From positions 1 through 35,589 of the forward strand of contig CAJANL010000134.1 in NCBI GenBank assembly GCA_903941105.1: a stretch of DNA of 35,589 nt, read 5' to 3'. The position numbers and the translations under genes were made by a program. This DNA is from an uncultured Rhodospirillaceae bacterium. Lineage in GTDB: Bacteria > Pseudomonadota > Alphaproteobacteria > Rhodospirillales > Magnetospirillaceae. Of the stretch, positions 1 through 8,012 are shown piece by piece. Under the pieces are notes generated by a model. That model did not search any database and was not told the origin of the DNA. It saw nothing but the letters and a program-made list of their open reading frames with translations. Numbering within the stretch: the stretch's first letter is position 1; each line of letters begins with the position of its first letter.

Positions 1-581
1 GGGCGCGCGAGGTGGCGGGGTCGGGCGGCCAGGTGGTCACCGACGCCATCGCCGCCATGGGCCGCATCGAGGGCTCCAGCCAGAAGATCGGCGACATCGT
101 CGGCATGATCGACGAGATCGCCTTCCAGACCAACCTGCTGGCCTTGAACGCCGCCGTCGAGGCCGCCCGTGCCGGCGATGCCGGCAAGGGCTTCGCCGTG
201 GTGGCCCAGGAGGTGCGCAATCTGGCGCAACGTTCGGCCCAGGCCTCGAAGGAGATCAAGACCCTGATCGCCGAAAGCACTTCCCAGGTGCGCGACGGCG
301 CCGAGCTGGTCAAGGGCGCCGGCAAGACGCTGGACGACATTCTCGCCGGGGTGAAGCGGGTGGCCGACATCGTCGCCGAGATCGCCTCCGCCTCGGCCGA
401 GCAGGCCTCGGGCATCGATCAGGTCAACGCCGCCGTCACCCAGATGGACGAGATGACGCAGCAGAACGCCGCCCTGGTGGAGGAATCCGCCGCCGCGGCG
501 CACTCGCTGGAGGAGCAGTCGCAGGAACTCAACCGCCTGATGGGCTTCTTCAGGGTGACGAAAGCGTTGGTGAACGCCTAG
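1..581 (+). CDS. Methyl-accepting chemotaxis protein, C-terminal part (5' end outside window)
   Basis: This is the 3' end of a chemoreceptor gene; the reading frame is open to the window edge, so the true start lies upstream. The visible 190 or so residues are the cytoplasmic signalling helix bundle. The hairpin tip is plain ([20 protein letters not shown], about residues 38-57 of the visible part), which is where CheW and CheA bind. It is followed by the returning methylation helix, with Gln/Glu/Ala-rich heptads ([20 protein letters not shown]). The protein ends in [10 protein letters not shown] and has no acidic tail or xWxxF peptide. The signalling part is almost identical, in DNA as well as protein, to the receptor encoded at 1351-3813, which suggests recent duplication or gene conversion. 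The sensor domain cannot be seen, so the ligand is unknown. Confidence 0.95.
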   Translation, partial: AREVAGSGGQVVTDAIAAMGRIEGSSQKIGDIVGMIDEIAFQTNLLALNAAVEAARAGDAGKGFAVVAQEVRNLAQRSAQASKEIKTLIAESTSQVRDGAELVKGAGKTLDDILAGVKRVADIVAEIASASAEQASGIDQVNAAVTQMDEMTQQNAALVEESAAAAHSLEEQSQELNRLMGFFRVTKALVNA

Positions 582-855
582 CGGGACGGCCCTTGAGGTC
601 TTCGGACGGCGTGCGACGGCGATTGTATCTCCGCCAAGAAATCGCCTCGTTCCAACGAGCACCAAAGGCAAATTTAGCAGGATGTGTCGCGATATATTCC
701 CAACCTCTCGGGTGAAGACCCGATCAGGATAATTTCATTCGCCCCCCAATCCGGTATTTAACACCCTGTCACTCTCCGCACTGACGGAAAGGCGTGGCGA
801 CGACATTTGATATTGGTTATCTTTATCCACCCGCGGTGTTGCAGGGAGGTCGACG
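582..855 (+). other. Intergenic region upstream of cheW
   Basis: No convincing gene lies in these 274 bases. They are less GC-rich than the flanks, especially 650-830, as expected for a promoter region serving cheW. A perfect 6-bp hairpin with a GAAG loop (TCGGGTGAAGACCCGA, 708-723) has no T-run after it, so it is at best a weak or Rho-assisted end for the upstream receptor gene. I could not assign -35/-10 boxes with confidence. Confidence 0.4.
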
Positions 856-1317
856 TTGTCCGAGGACTCCACCAAACAATTCATCTCGTTCACCATTGGT
901 GACGAGGAGTACGGCGTCGACATCATGGCGATCCGCGAGATCAAGGGGTGGACCATCACCACCGAATTGCCCAACACGCCCGGCTACATGCGCGGCGTCA
1001 TCAACCTGCGCGGCGCCATCGTGCCCATTCTCGATCTGCGGGCACGTTTCGGCAGCGGCATGACCGACGCCAATCCACGTCATGTCATCATCGTGGTGGC
1101 GGTGGGAACGCGGGTGGCCGGCATCCTGGTCGACGCGGTGGCCGATATCCTGGCGGTGTCCGGCGACGATATTCAGCCGGTGCCGCAGTTGGACCGCAAC
1201 GACAGCTCGGGTTTTCTGACCGGTTTGGTGACGGTTGACGGGCGCATGGTCGCCCTGCTCGATCTCAACCGCGTCTTTGCCTTCGACGAAATGGACGAGG
1301 CCGCGGCGGCCGCCTGA
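856..1317 (+). CDS. cheW: CheW chemotaxis coupling protein
   Basis: CheW links chemoreceptor tips to the histidine kinase CheA in the membrane-associated signalling array. The 153-residue product has the family's usual length and is a single CheW domain: it opens with the characteristic QFISFTIGDEEYGVDI strand pair, continues with GYMRGVINLRGAIVPILDLR (the receptor/CheA-interacting surface), and closes with a second beta subdomain (GILVDAVADIL, DGRMVALLDLNRVF). The start is TTG at 856, chosen because a strong Shine-Dalgarno (GGGAGG, about 844-849) sits 6 bases upstream and the family's N-terminal strand follows directly. The gene lies 33 bases before a receptor gene, probably in the same transcript. 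No internal defect is visible. Confidence 0.95.
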   Translation: MSEDSTKQFISFTIGDEEYGVDIMAIREIKGWTITTELPNTPGYMRGVINLRGAIVPILDLRARFGSGMTDANPRHVIIVVAVGTRVAGILVDAVADILAVSGDDIQPVPQLDRNDSSGFLTGLVTVDGRMVALLDLNRVFAFDEMDEAAAAA

Positions 1318-1350
1318 CCGGCGCTCCGGCAACACCTTGGGGGGATCACC

Positions 1351-3813
1351 ATGACCTTGACCGTCAAGAACCGCATCTGGGGCGGCTTCATCAGCATCCT
1401 GGTTTTCCTCTGCATCGTGGCGGGCACCGCCCTCTGGGGCGGGATGAAGACCCAGAAGGCCATCGACAGCTACACCCAGGTTGTCGAGAACGCGGTTCGC
1501 GTGATGACCATCGACCGCAACGTCGCAGGCATGCGCCGCAACGTCCAGAATTACGTCCTCACCGGCAGCGACGACGCCGTCCTCCGGATCAAGGAGTTGC
1601 AGGACGGTCTGCGCAAGGACCTGGCGACCACCATCGCCGCCACCGCCAATGCGGAGCGCAAGGCGGCCCTCGAACGCATGCAGAAGCTGGTCGAGGAGTA
1701 CTCGGCCAATTTCAGCAAGGTTTACGACCTGCGTGAGAAGCGCGACAGGCTGGTCAACGACACCATGAACCCCCAGGGGCTCAAGGCACGCCAACAGCTA
1801 AGCGAGGTCATCGACGGCGCCACCGCCCGCAAGGAATTTGAACTGGCGGCCGCTATCGGCAAAACCCAGGAAGAGTTGATGCTGATGCGCCTCAACGCCC
1901 TGCGATACCTCGGCAGTCCCGATCCCGCGCTGATCGAGGAGGTCAAGGCCATGGCCGCCAAGGTTGACAAGGAGGCCGCCCACGATCTGGCCCTGGCCAA
2001 GGACCAAGGCACCCGCAAGTCGATCGAGGCCGCGGTTGCTGCGGTTGCCATCTATGCCAAGGCATTCCAGGACGTCGCCGTCGCGGTCCAGGAACGCAAC
2101 ACCCTGGCCAACGTGGTGATGGCCAAGGAAGCGACCGAGTTCGCTGAGCTGGCCAACAAGGTCCGCACTTCGCAGATGGCCTATCTTGCCGAACTGGAGA
2201 AGGAGGCCGACACCGCGCTGGCGACCCAGGAGACGGCGGGGATCACCATTTCGGCCATTGCCATCCTGCTGGGCCTGGCCTTCGCCTTCTTCATCGCCCG
2301 CGCCATCCTGGTGCCGATCAACGCCATGACCTCCGCCATGGGCAGCCTGGCCGACGGCAAGCTGGAGACCGGGGTTCCGGCGCTCGACCGCAAGGACGAG
2401 ATCGGCGAGATGGCCAAGGCGGTCCAGGTGTTCAAGCAGAATGGCATCGACAAGCTGCGCATGGAGGCCGAGCAACGCGCCGCGGAAGAGGCGCAACGCA
2501 CCGCCGAGGAGGCCCAGCGCACCCGCGAGGCCGCCATCGTCGCCGAAGTGGCCGATGTGGCCAAGGAGGCCAGTGCCGGCAACCTCAATCGCCGTATCGA
2601 CCTCGCCGGCAAGGACGGCTTCCTGCTCACCCTGTGCCAGGGGATCAACGGCCTGTTGCAGACCACCGGCACCGCCCTGATGGATGTCGCCGGCGTGCTG
2701 GGCTCGGTGGCCCAGGGGGACCTGACCAAGCGCATCACCGCCGAATACGGCGGCCTGTTCGGGCAGTTGAAGGGCGACGTCAACCAGACCGCCGACAAGC
2801 TGTTCGAGATCGTCACCACCATCAACCGCGCCTCGGGCGCCATCGGCTCCGCCGCCTCGGAAGTGGCGGCCGGCTCGCAGGACCTCTCCGAGCGCTCCGA
2901 GCAGCAGGCCTCCAACCTGGAGGAGACAGCGGCCTCCATGGAAGAGCTGGCCGCCACGGTGCGCCAGAACTCGTCCAACGCCCAGCAGGCCAACCAGTTG
3001 GCGGCCGGGGCGCGTGAAGTGGCGGCCTCGGGCGGCCAGGTGGTGTCGGATGCCGTCACCGCCATGGGCCGCATCGAAAGCAGCTCGCAGAAGATCGGCG
3101 ACATCGTCGGCATGATCGACGAGATCGCCTTCCAGACCAACCTGCTGGCCTTGAACGCCGCCGTCGAGGCCGCTCGCGCCGGCGATGCCGGCAAGGGCTT
3201 CGCCGTGGTGGCCCAAGAGGTGCGCAATCTGGCGCAGCGTTCCGCCCAGGCCTCGAAGGAGATCAAGACGCTGATCGCCGAGAGCACCACCCAGGTGGCC
3301 ACCGGTGCCGATCTGGTGAAGGGCGCCGGCAAGACGCTCGACGAGATCCTCAGCAGCGTCAAGCGGGTGGCCGACATCGTCGGCGAGATCGCCGCCGCAT
3401 CGCAGGAGCAGGCTGCCGGCATCGATCAGGTCAACGCGGCGGTGACTCAGATGGACGAGATGACGCAGCAGAACGCGGCTCTGGTGGAAGAATCCGCCGC
3501 TGCGGCGCATTCGCTGGAGGAGCAGTCGCGCGAACTCAATCGCGTGATGGGCTTCTTCCAGGTCGGCGGTCAGGCCACCGCCGTTGCCGCCGAGGTCGAT
3601 CGCTCTCCCCGCCCCGTCGCCGCCAGGGCGGCCGCCCCGGTGCGGACAGGCTCGAAGCCAGTGGTGAAGCCGGCCGCCAAGCCGGCCGCCAAGCCCGCCG
3701 CCGCCGCTCGCTCGCACTTGGCCAAGCTGCACGACAAGGCGGAAGGCGGCACCAAGCCGGCTCCCTCCGCCGCCGCCTCCACCGCCAAGGACGAGGATTG
3801 GGCGGAGTTTTGA
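1351..3813 (+). CDS. Methyl-accepting chemotaxis protein, large, with CheR-tether-like C-terminus
   Basis: An 820-residue transmembrane chemoreceptor. TM1 is at about residues 10-31 and TM2 at about 297-317. Between them is a roughly 265-residue, almost wholly helical periplasmic domain resembling the helical bimodular (HBM) type; its ligand is not predictable. A HAMP domain follows TM2 (about 318-370), then an Ala/Glu/Arg-rich coiled coil and one or two further HAMP-like units (about 400-490; [12 protein letters not shown]). The signalling bundle spans about 500-730, with the tip [20 protein letters not shown] near 588-607. An Ala/Pro/Lys-rich linker ([12 protein letters not shown], from about 765) leads to the last residues DEDWAEF, resembling the xWxxF peptide that tethers CheR and CheB. 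The start is ATG with GGGGGG upstream. A strong hairpin follows the stop codon. Confidence 0.95.
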   Translation: MTLTVKNRIWGGFISILVFLCIVAGTALWGGMKTQKAIDSYTQVVENAVRVMTIDRNVAGMRRNVQNYVLTGSDDAVLRIKELQDGLRKDLATTIAATANAERKAALERMQKLVEEYSANFSKVYDLREKRDRLVNDTMNPQGLKARQQLSEVIDGATARKEFELAAAIGKTQEELMLMRLNALRYLGSPDPALIEEVKAMAAKVDKEAAHDLALAKDQGTRKSIEAAVAAVAIYAKAFQDVAVAVQERNTLANVVMAKEATEFAELANKVRTSQMAYLAELEKEADTALATQETAGITISAIAILLGLAFAFFIARAILVPINAMTSAMGSLADGKLETGVPALDRKDEIGEMAKAVQVFKQNGIDKLRMEAEQRAAEEAQRTAEEAQRTREAAIVAEVADVAKEASAGNLNRRIDLAGKDGFLLTLCQGINGLLQTTGTALMDVAGVLGSVAQGDLTKRITAEYGGLFGQLKGDVNQTADKLFEIVTTINRASGAIGSAASEVAAGSQDLSERSEQQASNLEETAASMEELAATVRQNSSNAQQANQLAAGAREVAASGGQVVSDAVTAMGRIESSSQKIGDIVGMIDEIAFQTNLLALNAAVEAARAGDAGKGFAVVAQEVRNLAQRSAQASKEIKTLIAESTTQVATGADLVKGAGKTLDEILSSVKRVADIVGEIAAASQEQAAGIDQVNAAVTQMDEMTQQNAALVEESAAAAHSLEEQSRELNRVMGFFQVGGQATAVAAEVDRSPRPVAARAAAPVRTGSKPVVKPAAKPAAKPAAAARSHLAKLHDKAEGGTKPAPSAAASTAKDEDWAEF

Positions 3814-3836
3814 TAACATCAAACAATTCTGATATG

Positions 3837-3867
3837 CTGCCCCAGCCGGTATTACCGGTTGGGGCAG
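3837..3867 (+). terminator. Strong hairpin between receptor gene and cheR
   Basis: Bases 3837-3850 pair with 3854-3867 to form a 14-bp stem (one G:T wobble) around the loop ATT. It begins 24 bases after the receptor stop and ends 19 bases before the cheR start. The downstream bases TCTGTCGTTT give only a weak T-rich tail, so it may act as a terminator, as an attenuator that lowers cheR expression, or as a 3'-end stabiliser. Confidence 0.65.
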
Positions 3868-3886
3868 TCTGTCGTTTGGGGGGGCA

Positions 3887-4735
3887 GTGCACGGCGGCGT
3901 AGAAGCTCGGCGGGAATTCGAGTTGGGCGACCGGGAATTCCGCTTCCTTGCCGACTTCCTGTCGCGCGAGACCGGAATTGTCTTGAACGTCCACAAGCGC
4001 GACATGGTGTGCGGCCGCCTGGTCAAGCGCCTGCGCGCCCTCGGCATGAAAAGCTTCGTGGATTACTGCGAGCTGCTGGACGGGCCGGGCGGACCGGCCG
4101 AGCTTGAAAACGTCGTCAACGCCATCACCACCAACATCACCCATTTTTTCCGCGAGCCGCACCACTTCGACTTCCTGCGGAATGAGGTGCTGGAACCCCG
4201 CATGGCCGAGCGCCCCATCCGGCGGCGCCTGCGCATCTGGTCGGCCGGTTGCTCGTCGGGCGAGGAGCCCCATTCCATCGCCATGGTGGTGGCCGATACG
4301 CTGAAGCCGGCGGAGGCCTGGGACGCGTTGATTCTCGCCACCGACATCGACACCAACGTCCTGGCGCGCGGCCGGACCGGTGAATACGCCCTGGAGGCCG
4401 CCCGCACCATCCCCGACCTCTATCGCAAACGCTTCGTGCGCCGGATGACGGGCGACAGCGACCGGATACAGGTCGCCGACGAGGTGCGCCGGCTGATCCG
4501 CTTCAAGCGCCTCAACCTGCATGAGCCGTGGCCGATGAAGGGCAATTTCGACGTCATCTTCTGCCGCAACGTCGCCATCTATTTCGACAAGCCCACCCAG
4601 CGCGACCTGTTCAACCGCTTCGCCGACCATCTCACCTTGGGCGGCGTCCTCTATCTCGGTCACGCCGAATCGCTGATCGGCGTCACCGACCGCTTCGAGG
4701 TCGCCGAAAAAACCGTCTACAGGCGGATCCGATGA
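3887..4735 (+). CDS. cheR: CheR, receptor glutamate methyltransferase
   Basis: CheR transfers methyl groups from S-adenosylmethionine to glutamates on chemoreceptor helices, raising kinase activity during adaptation. The 282-residue product has the usual length. The N-terminal all-alpha domain (about residues 8-80; FRFLADFLSRETGIVLN) is followed by the SAM-dependent domain, whose glycine-rich loop reads WSAGCSSGEEPHSIAM and whose later strands carry ATDIDTNVL and FDVIFCRNVAIYF, all CheR signatures. The start is GTG at 3887, with a G-rich Shine-Dalgarno just upstream. The TGA stop overlaps the cheD ATG by 4 bases, showing translational coupling. The neighbouring receptor ends in a candidate CheR-tethering peptide. 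Confidence 0.96.
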   Translation: MHGGVEARREFELGDREFRFLADFLSRETGIVLNVHKRDMVCGRLVKRLRALGMKSFVDYCELLDGPGGPAELENVVNAITTNITHFFREPHHFDFLRNEVLEPRMAERPIRRRLRIWSAGCSSGEEPHSIAMVVADTLKPAEAWDALILATDIDTNVLARGRTGEYALEAARTIPDLYRKRFVRRMTGDSDRIQVADEVRRLIRFKRLNLHEPWPMKGNFDVIFCRNVAIYFDKPTQRDLFNRFADHLTLGGVLYLGHAESLIGVTDRFEVAEKTVYRRIR

Positions 4736-5361
4736 GCGCGGTCATCGGCGCCAATGCCGACGAGGCCGAGAACCGGCGATGGTTCGATCCCACCTTCAAG
4801 ATCATGGCGATCAAGGTGCTGCCGGGCGAACACTATGTCTCGACCGCCGGCCAGGAGATGATCGTCACCGTGCTCGGAAGCTGCGTCGCCGCCTGCGTGT
4901 GGGACCAGCGGATGCGGATCGGCGGCATGAACCACTTCATGCTGCCCGAGTCCAGTTCGGAGGGGGCGCCGGCCGACAAGTCCATGCGCTACGGCAACCA
5001 TGCCATGGAAGAGCTGATCAATGACCTGCTGCGCCGGGGCGCCCGCCGCGAGGCGCTGGAGATCAAGGTGTTCGGGGGCGGCAACGTCATCTCCAGCATG
5101 TCGGGCGGCGGCACCGTGCCCATCGGCGACCGCAATTCGTCCTTCGTGCGGCGCTACCTGCGCGACGAAGGCTATAAGATCGCCGCCGAGGACCTGGGAG
5201 GGGCGCATCCGCGCCGCATTCACTTCTTCCCCCGATTGGGCAAGGTCATCCGCCTGTTCCTGAAGAAGGATGTCGAGCGCGCCGTCATCAACCGTGAGAT
5301 GACCTACCGCACCAAGCTTCGGGATGTCCCCGTCGAGGGCGACATCGAATTGTTCACATGA
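4732..5361 (+). CDS. cheD: CheD, receptor glutamine deamidase
   Basis: CheD deamidates specific receptor glutamines to glutamates, preparing sites for methylation; in some bacteria it also binds CheC-type phosphatases. The 209-residue product has the motif VLGSCVAACVWD with the probable catalytic Cys51, and GGMNHFMLPE with His68, 17 residues later as in characterised CheD proteins. KVFGGGNV and GGAHPRRIHFFPRLGKV are further family blocks. I chose ATG 4732 over longer in-frame starts because it overlaps the cheR stop as ATGA and homologous sequence begins soon after. The C-terminal extension (about residues 165-209) is charged, ending DVPVEGDIELFT. The stop overlaps the cheB start by 4 bases. 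No CheC is encoded in the window. Confidence 0.95.
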   Translation: MSAVIGANADEAENRRWFDPTFKIMAIKVLPGEHYVSTAGQEMIVTVLGSCVAACVWDQRMRIGGMNHFMLPESSSEGAPADKSMRYGNHAMEELINDLLRRGARREALEIKVFGGGNVISSMSGGGTVPIGDRNSSFVRRYLRDEGYKIAAEDLGGAHPRRIHFFPRLGKVIRLFLKKDVERAVINREMTYRTKLRDVPVEGDIELFT

Positions 5362-6428
5362 GACCCGCCATGACCGGCCGCATCCGTGTCCTCATCGTCG
5401 ACGACTCCGCACTGATGCGGCAGATCCTCGGTGCGATCCTCGGCAGCGACCCCGGCATCGAGGTGGTGGGCACCGCCCCCGACCCGCTGGTGGCGCGCGA
5501 GAAGATCAAGGCGCTCAACCCCGATGTCATGACGCTGGATGTGGAAATGCCGCGCATGGACGGGCTGGCCTTCCTGGAGAAGGTGATGACACTCCGCCCC
5601 ATGCCGGTGGTGATGGTCTCATCGCTGACCGAGCACGGCGCCGAGGTCACCATGAAGGCGCTTGAACTGGGCGCCGTCGACGTGTTCTGCAAGCCCACCG
5701 ACGCCTCTACCGGCGGTTTTGCCGCCCATGCCCACGAGCTGATCGACAAGGTCAAGGGCGCCGCCCACGCCCATGTGCGCCCCTTGGGCAATCACGCTCC
5801 GCGCCAGGCGCCCAAGCTGGCGGTGACGACCATCTACAAATCCACTGACCGGCTGGTGGCCATCGGCTCCTCCACCGGGGGGGTCGAGGCGCTGCGCGAC
5901 GTCATCCTGCCGCTGCCGCCGGATTCCCCCCCCATCGTCATCACCCAGCACATCCCGCCGCGCTTCTCCACCAGCTTCGCCCAGCGCCTCGACGGTCTGG
6001 CGGCGGTACGGGTGAAGGAGGCCGCCGATGGCGAACGCATCGTCGCCGGCCACGTCTACATCGCCCCCGGCGATCGCCATCTGGCGGTGCGGCGGTCGGG
6101 CGCGGCCCTGATCACCCATGTCTATGACGGACCGCTGGTGGGCGGCCACAAGCCCAGTGTCGACGTGCTGTTCCATTCGGTGGCGGAGGCGTGCGGCTCC
6201 AATGCGGTGGGCGTCATCCTGACCGGCATGGGCCGCGATGGCGCCGAAGGCCTGCTGAAAATGCGCCAAGCCGGCGCCGCCACCCTGGGCGAGGACGAAA
6301 GCACCTGCGTCGTCTATGGCATGCCCAAGGCGGCCTTCGAACTGGGCGGCGTGGAGAAGGAACTTCCCCTCTCGCGAATCCCCGACGAAATTCTTAGGTT
6401 GTGCCGCGACATGTCAAGGACGAGTTGA
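5358..6428 (+). CDS. cheB: CheB, receptor methylesterase and deamidase response regulator
   Basis: CheB removes methyl groups from receptor glutamates when phosphorylated by CheA, opposing CheR. The 356-residue product has an N-terminal receiver domain (acidic pair Asp15-Asp16, phospho-acceptor Asp61 in TLDVEMP, Lys112 in CKPT), a linker near 135-160, and a C-terminal methylesterase domain. The catalytic triad is visible as Ser172 (GSSTGG), His198 (TQHIPP) and Asp294 (GMGRDGAEG). The start ATG at 5358 overlaps the cheD stop; an internal Met5 is the other option. The TGA stop shares one base with the next start, so cheR-cheD-cheB and the next gene form one coupled unit. All key residues are present. 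Confidence 0.97.
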   Translation: MRPAMTGRIRVLIVDDSALMRQILGAILGSDPGIEVVGTAPDPLVAREKIKALNPDVMTLDVEMPRMDGLAFLEKVMTLRPMPVVMVSSLTEHGAEVTMKALELGAVDVFCKPTDASTGGFAAHAHELIDKVKGAAHAHVRPLGNHAPRQAPKLAVTTIYKSTDRLVAIGSSTGGVEALRDVILPLPPDSPPIVITQHIPPRFSTSFAQRLDGLAAVRVKEAADGERIVAGHVYIAPGDRHLAVRRSGAALITHVYDGPLVGGHKPSVDVLFHSVAEACGSNAVGVILTGMGRDGAEGLLKMRQAGAATLGEDESTCVVYGMPKAAFELGGVEKELPLSRIPDEILRLCRDMSRTS

Positions 6429-6934
6429 TGACCAATGCCCTTCCCATTTCCCATCAGGTCCTCGGCCTGATGGCCCGCTGGCAGGCCTTCTCGGAGATTC
6501 AGCAGCGCGCCTTCGCCTTCCTCGCCGCCGAGGCCCTGGCCACCGGCTCGGAATTCGAGGACTCAGCCAATGGTGCCGCCGGCGTGCTGACCCGCATCGC
6601 CGACACCGGCCCGGGCCAGAACCCCGAGGATCTGCGCAGCGAGGTCTGGGGGGTGGTGCACCGGTTGCAGTCCGCCGACCGCTCGCGTCAAGGATTGGAG
6701 CAGGTCGCCTCGGTGCTGACCATGCTGACCCGCCAGCACGAGGCGCTGGAAGCGGAAACCATCGCCTTGGCGCACTCCCTACCCACAGCCGACGGCTTTA
6801 CCGAGACCTGCATCGGCGCGCTGACCCAGAGCGTCTCGCTGGGCGACTGGCGCCGCCGCCTGATCGACGCCCTGCACGGTCGCGACCCGGGGCCGCGCGC
6901 CATCAACACCGCTGACGACGAGGAGTTGTTCTAA
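6428..6934 (+). CDS. Unassigned chemotaxis-operon protein with DxxxQ motif (possible CheZ/CheT-like phosphatase)
   Basis: A 168-residue protein with no signal peptide or membrane segment, predicted to be mostly helical. Its ATG shares one base with the cheB stop, so it is almost certainly co-translated with cheR-cheD-cheB. About residues 85-118 form a long helix containing DRSRQ (around residue 89), which fits the DxxxQ phosphatase motif of CheZ and of rhizobial CheT. After a Gly/Pro-containing linker the protein ends in NTADDEELF, an acidic tail closing with Phe, reminiscent of the C-terminal CheY-binding peptide of CheZ. Known: DxxxQ proteins speed CheY-P dephosphorylation. Inferred: this one does the same. 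It shows no full-length CheZ similarity by eye, so the function is open. Confidence 0.8.
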   Translation: MTNALPISHQVLGLMARWQAFSEIQQRAFAFLAAEALATGSEFEDSANGAAGVLTRIADTGPGQNPEDLRSEVWGVVHRLQSADRSRQGLEQVASVLTMLTRQHEALEAETIALAHSLPTADGFTETCIGALTQSVSLGDWRRRLIDALHGRDPGPRAINTADDEELF

Positions 6935-7114
6935 ATGGAAGGTTTCGGCATCAAGGATGTTCTGGCCATTGTGATCGCGGTTGTGGCCGGGCGCTTGGCG
7001 GTGATGGGCGCCAATGAATTCCAGAAGGGCGACAAGGGCCACGCCGCGGTCTACGCCGTCGGCTCGGTAGCGGTGTTCTGGGGCGCCGTTCTGATGTTGA
7101 AATTCTGGGCATAG
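6935..7114 (+). CDS. Small two-helix membrane protein (59 aa)
   Basis: The ATG follows the TAA of the preceding chemotaxis gene with no gap, and the frame runs 59 codons to a TAG. The product starts MEGFGIKDVL and has two hydrophobic stretches, about residues 8-25 (VLAIVIAVVAGRLAVMGA) and 40-57 (YAVGSVAVFWGAVLMLKFW), joined by a charged loop NEFQKGDKGHA. This predicts a small inner-membrane hairpin protein with the loop on one face. Its position at the end of the cheRDB unit and the codon use like its neighbours support a real gene. I recognise no family. A hairpin lies about 20 bases downstream. Confidence 0.65.
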   Translation: MEGFGIKDVLAIVIAVVAGRLAVMGANEFQKGDKGHAAVYAVGSVAVFWGAVLMLKFWA

Positions 7115-7136
7115 TTCCGCCCTGGCGGCCCCCCTG

Positions 7137-7163
7137 CCCTCCCCCGCTTGCGGCAGGGGAGGG
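7137..7163. terminator. Hairpin between convergent gene ends
   Basis: CCCTCCCC (7137-7144) pairs with GGGGAGGG (7156-7163), and CGC/GCG can pair within the loop. It lies between the plus-strand small membrane gene (stop 7114) and the minus-strand tpiA (stop 7175), the right place for a bidirectional terminator. There is no T-run on either side, so it could be Rho-assisted. Confidence 0.4.
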
Positions 7164-7174
7164 TCGGAAGTGGA

Positions 7175-7933
7175 TCAGGCGCTGGTGGCGATGGCCCAGA
7201 AATCCTCGACCTTGAGAGCGGCGCCGCCGATCAGCCCGCCGTCGACATCGGGCAATGCCAGCAATTCCTTGGCATTGTCCGGCTTCAGGGAACCGCCGTA
7301 GAGGATACGGGTGCGCTCGGCCACCGCCGGCCCCTGAATGGCGGCCAGTTCGGCGCGGATCACCGCATGAACCTCCTGCGCCTGCGCCGGGGTGGCGACG
7401 CGGCCGGTGCCGATGGCCCACACCGGTTCGTAGGCGATCACCGTGTTGGCCGCGGTGGCGTCCTCGGGCAGTGAGCCGCGCAGCTGGCTGCGGTTGACCT
7501 CGAAGGTCTGGCCGGCATCGCGCTGCGCCAGGGTCTCACCGATGCAGACCACGGCGATCAGGCCGGCGGCATGGGCGGCAGTGGCCTTGGCCTTCACCAC
7601 CGCGTCACTCTCGCCGTGATCGGTGCGGCGCTCGGAATGGCCGACGATGACGTACTTGCAGCCGAGATCGGCCAGCATGGTGGCCGAGGTATCACCGGTA
7701 TGGGCACCGGACACCTTGGCGTGGCAGTCCTGCCCCCCCACCGCCACGCCCGAGCCGGCCACCGCATCGATCACCCCGGCCAGCAGGGTGAAGGGCGGGC
7801 AGACCAGCAGGTCGCAGGCGACGTTCGGCTCGGCCTTCAGCTTGGCGGCGACGCCCGCGGCCAGAGCCAGCCCATCGGCCTTCAGGCCGTTCATCTTCCA
7901 GTTGCCGGCGATCAACGGCCGTCGCTTGGTCAT
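7175..7933 (-). CDS. tpiA: Triosephosphate isomerase
   Basis: Interconverts dihydroxyacetone phosphate and glyceraldehyde 3-phosphate in glycolysis, gluconeogenesis and the Calvin cycle. The 252-residue product has the full family length and every active-site block: GNWKMN with Lys13, VIVGHSERR with the electrophilic His99, [11 protein letters not shown] with catalytic Glu169 and the flexible loop 6, and [11 protein letters not shown] with the phosphate-binding Gly-Gly. The ATG has a strong GGGAGGA Shine-Dalgarno upstream. An intrinsic terminator for the upstream DUF1641 gene ends 18 bases before the start, so the promoter must lie in or just upstream of that terminator, or tpiA depends on readthrough. 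The cytosolic enzyme shows no defect. Confidence 0.98.
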   Translation of the reverse strand: MTKRRPLIAGNWKMNGLKADGLALAAGVAAKLKAEPNVACDLLVCPPFTLLAGVIDAVAGSGVAVGGQDCHAKVSGAHTGDTSATMLADLGCKYVIVGHSERRTDHGESDAVVKAKATAAHAAGLIAVVCIGETLAQRDAGQTFEVNRSQLRGSLPEDATAANTVIAYEPVWAIGTGRVATPAQAQEVHAVIRAELAAIQGPAVAERTRILYGGSLKPDNAKELLALPDVDGGLIGGAALKVEDFWAIATSA

Positions 7934-7951
7934 CGTCGTTCCTCCCTATAG

Positions 7952-7983
7952 AAAAATGGGGCGGAGCCTTTCAGCCCCGCCCC
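7952..7983 (-). terminator. Rho-independent terminator after the sulfur module
   Basis: Read on the minus strand, a GC-rich stem (7983-7974 with 7967-7958, including one G:U pair) with a six-base loop is followed at once by ATTTTTC. This is a textbook intrinsic terminator, 30 bases after the stop of the DUF1641 gene. It separates the dsrE-tusA-sqr-DUF1641 unit from tpiA. Confidence 0.85.
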
Positions 7984-8012
7984 GGAATACACCCACCCGC
8001 AGCGTCGGGCAA

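Noticed and set aside
708..723. TCGGGT-GAAG-ACCCGA hairpin before cheW considered as a riboswitch or intrinsic terminator
   Set aside because: Too small for a riboswitch, no T-run, and no further conserved stems around it.
1798..4047. Very long open frame (749 codons) on the minus strand opposite the large receptor gene
   Set aside because: Its product is a Gly/Leu/His/Arg-rich low-complexity string without domains. It mirrors the GC-rich codon pattern of the receptor on the other strand.
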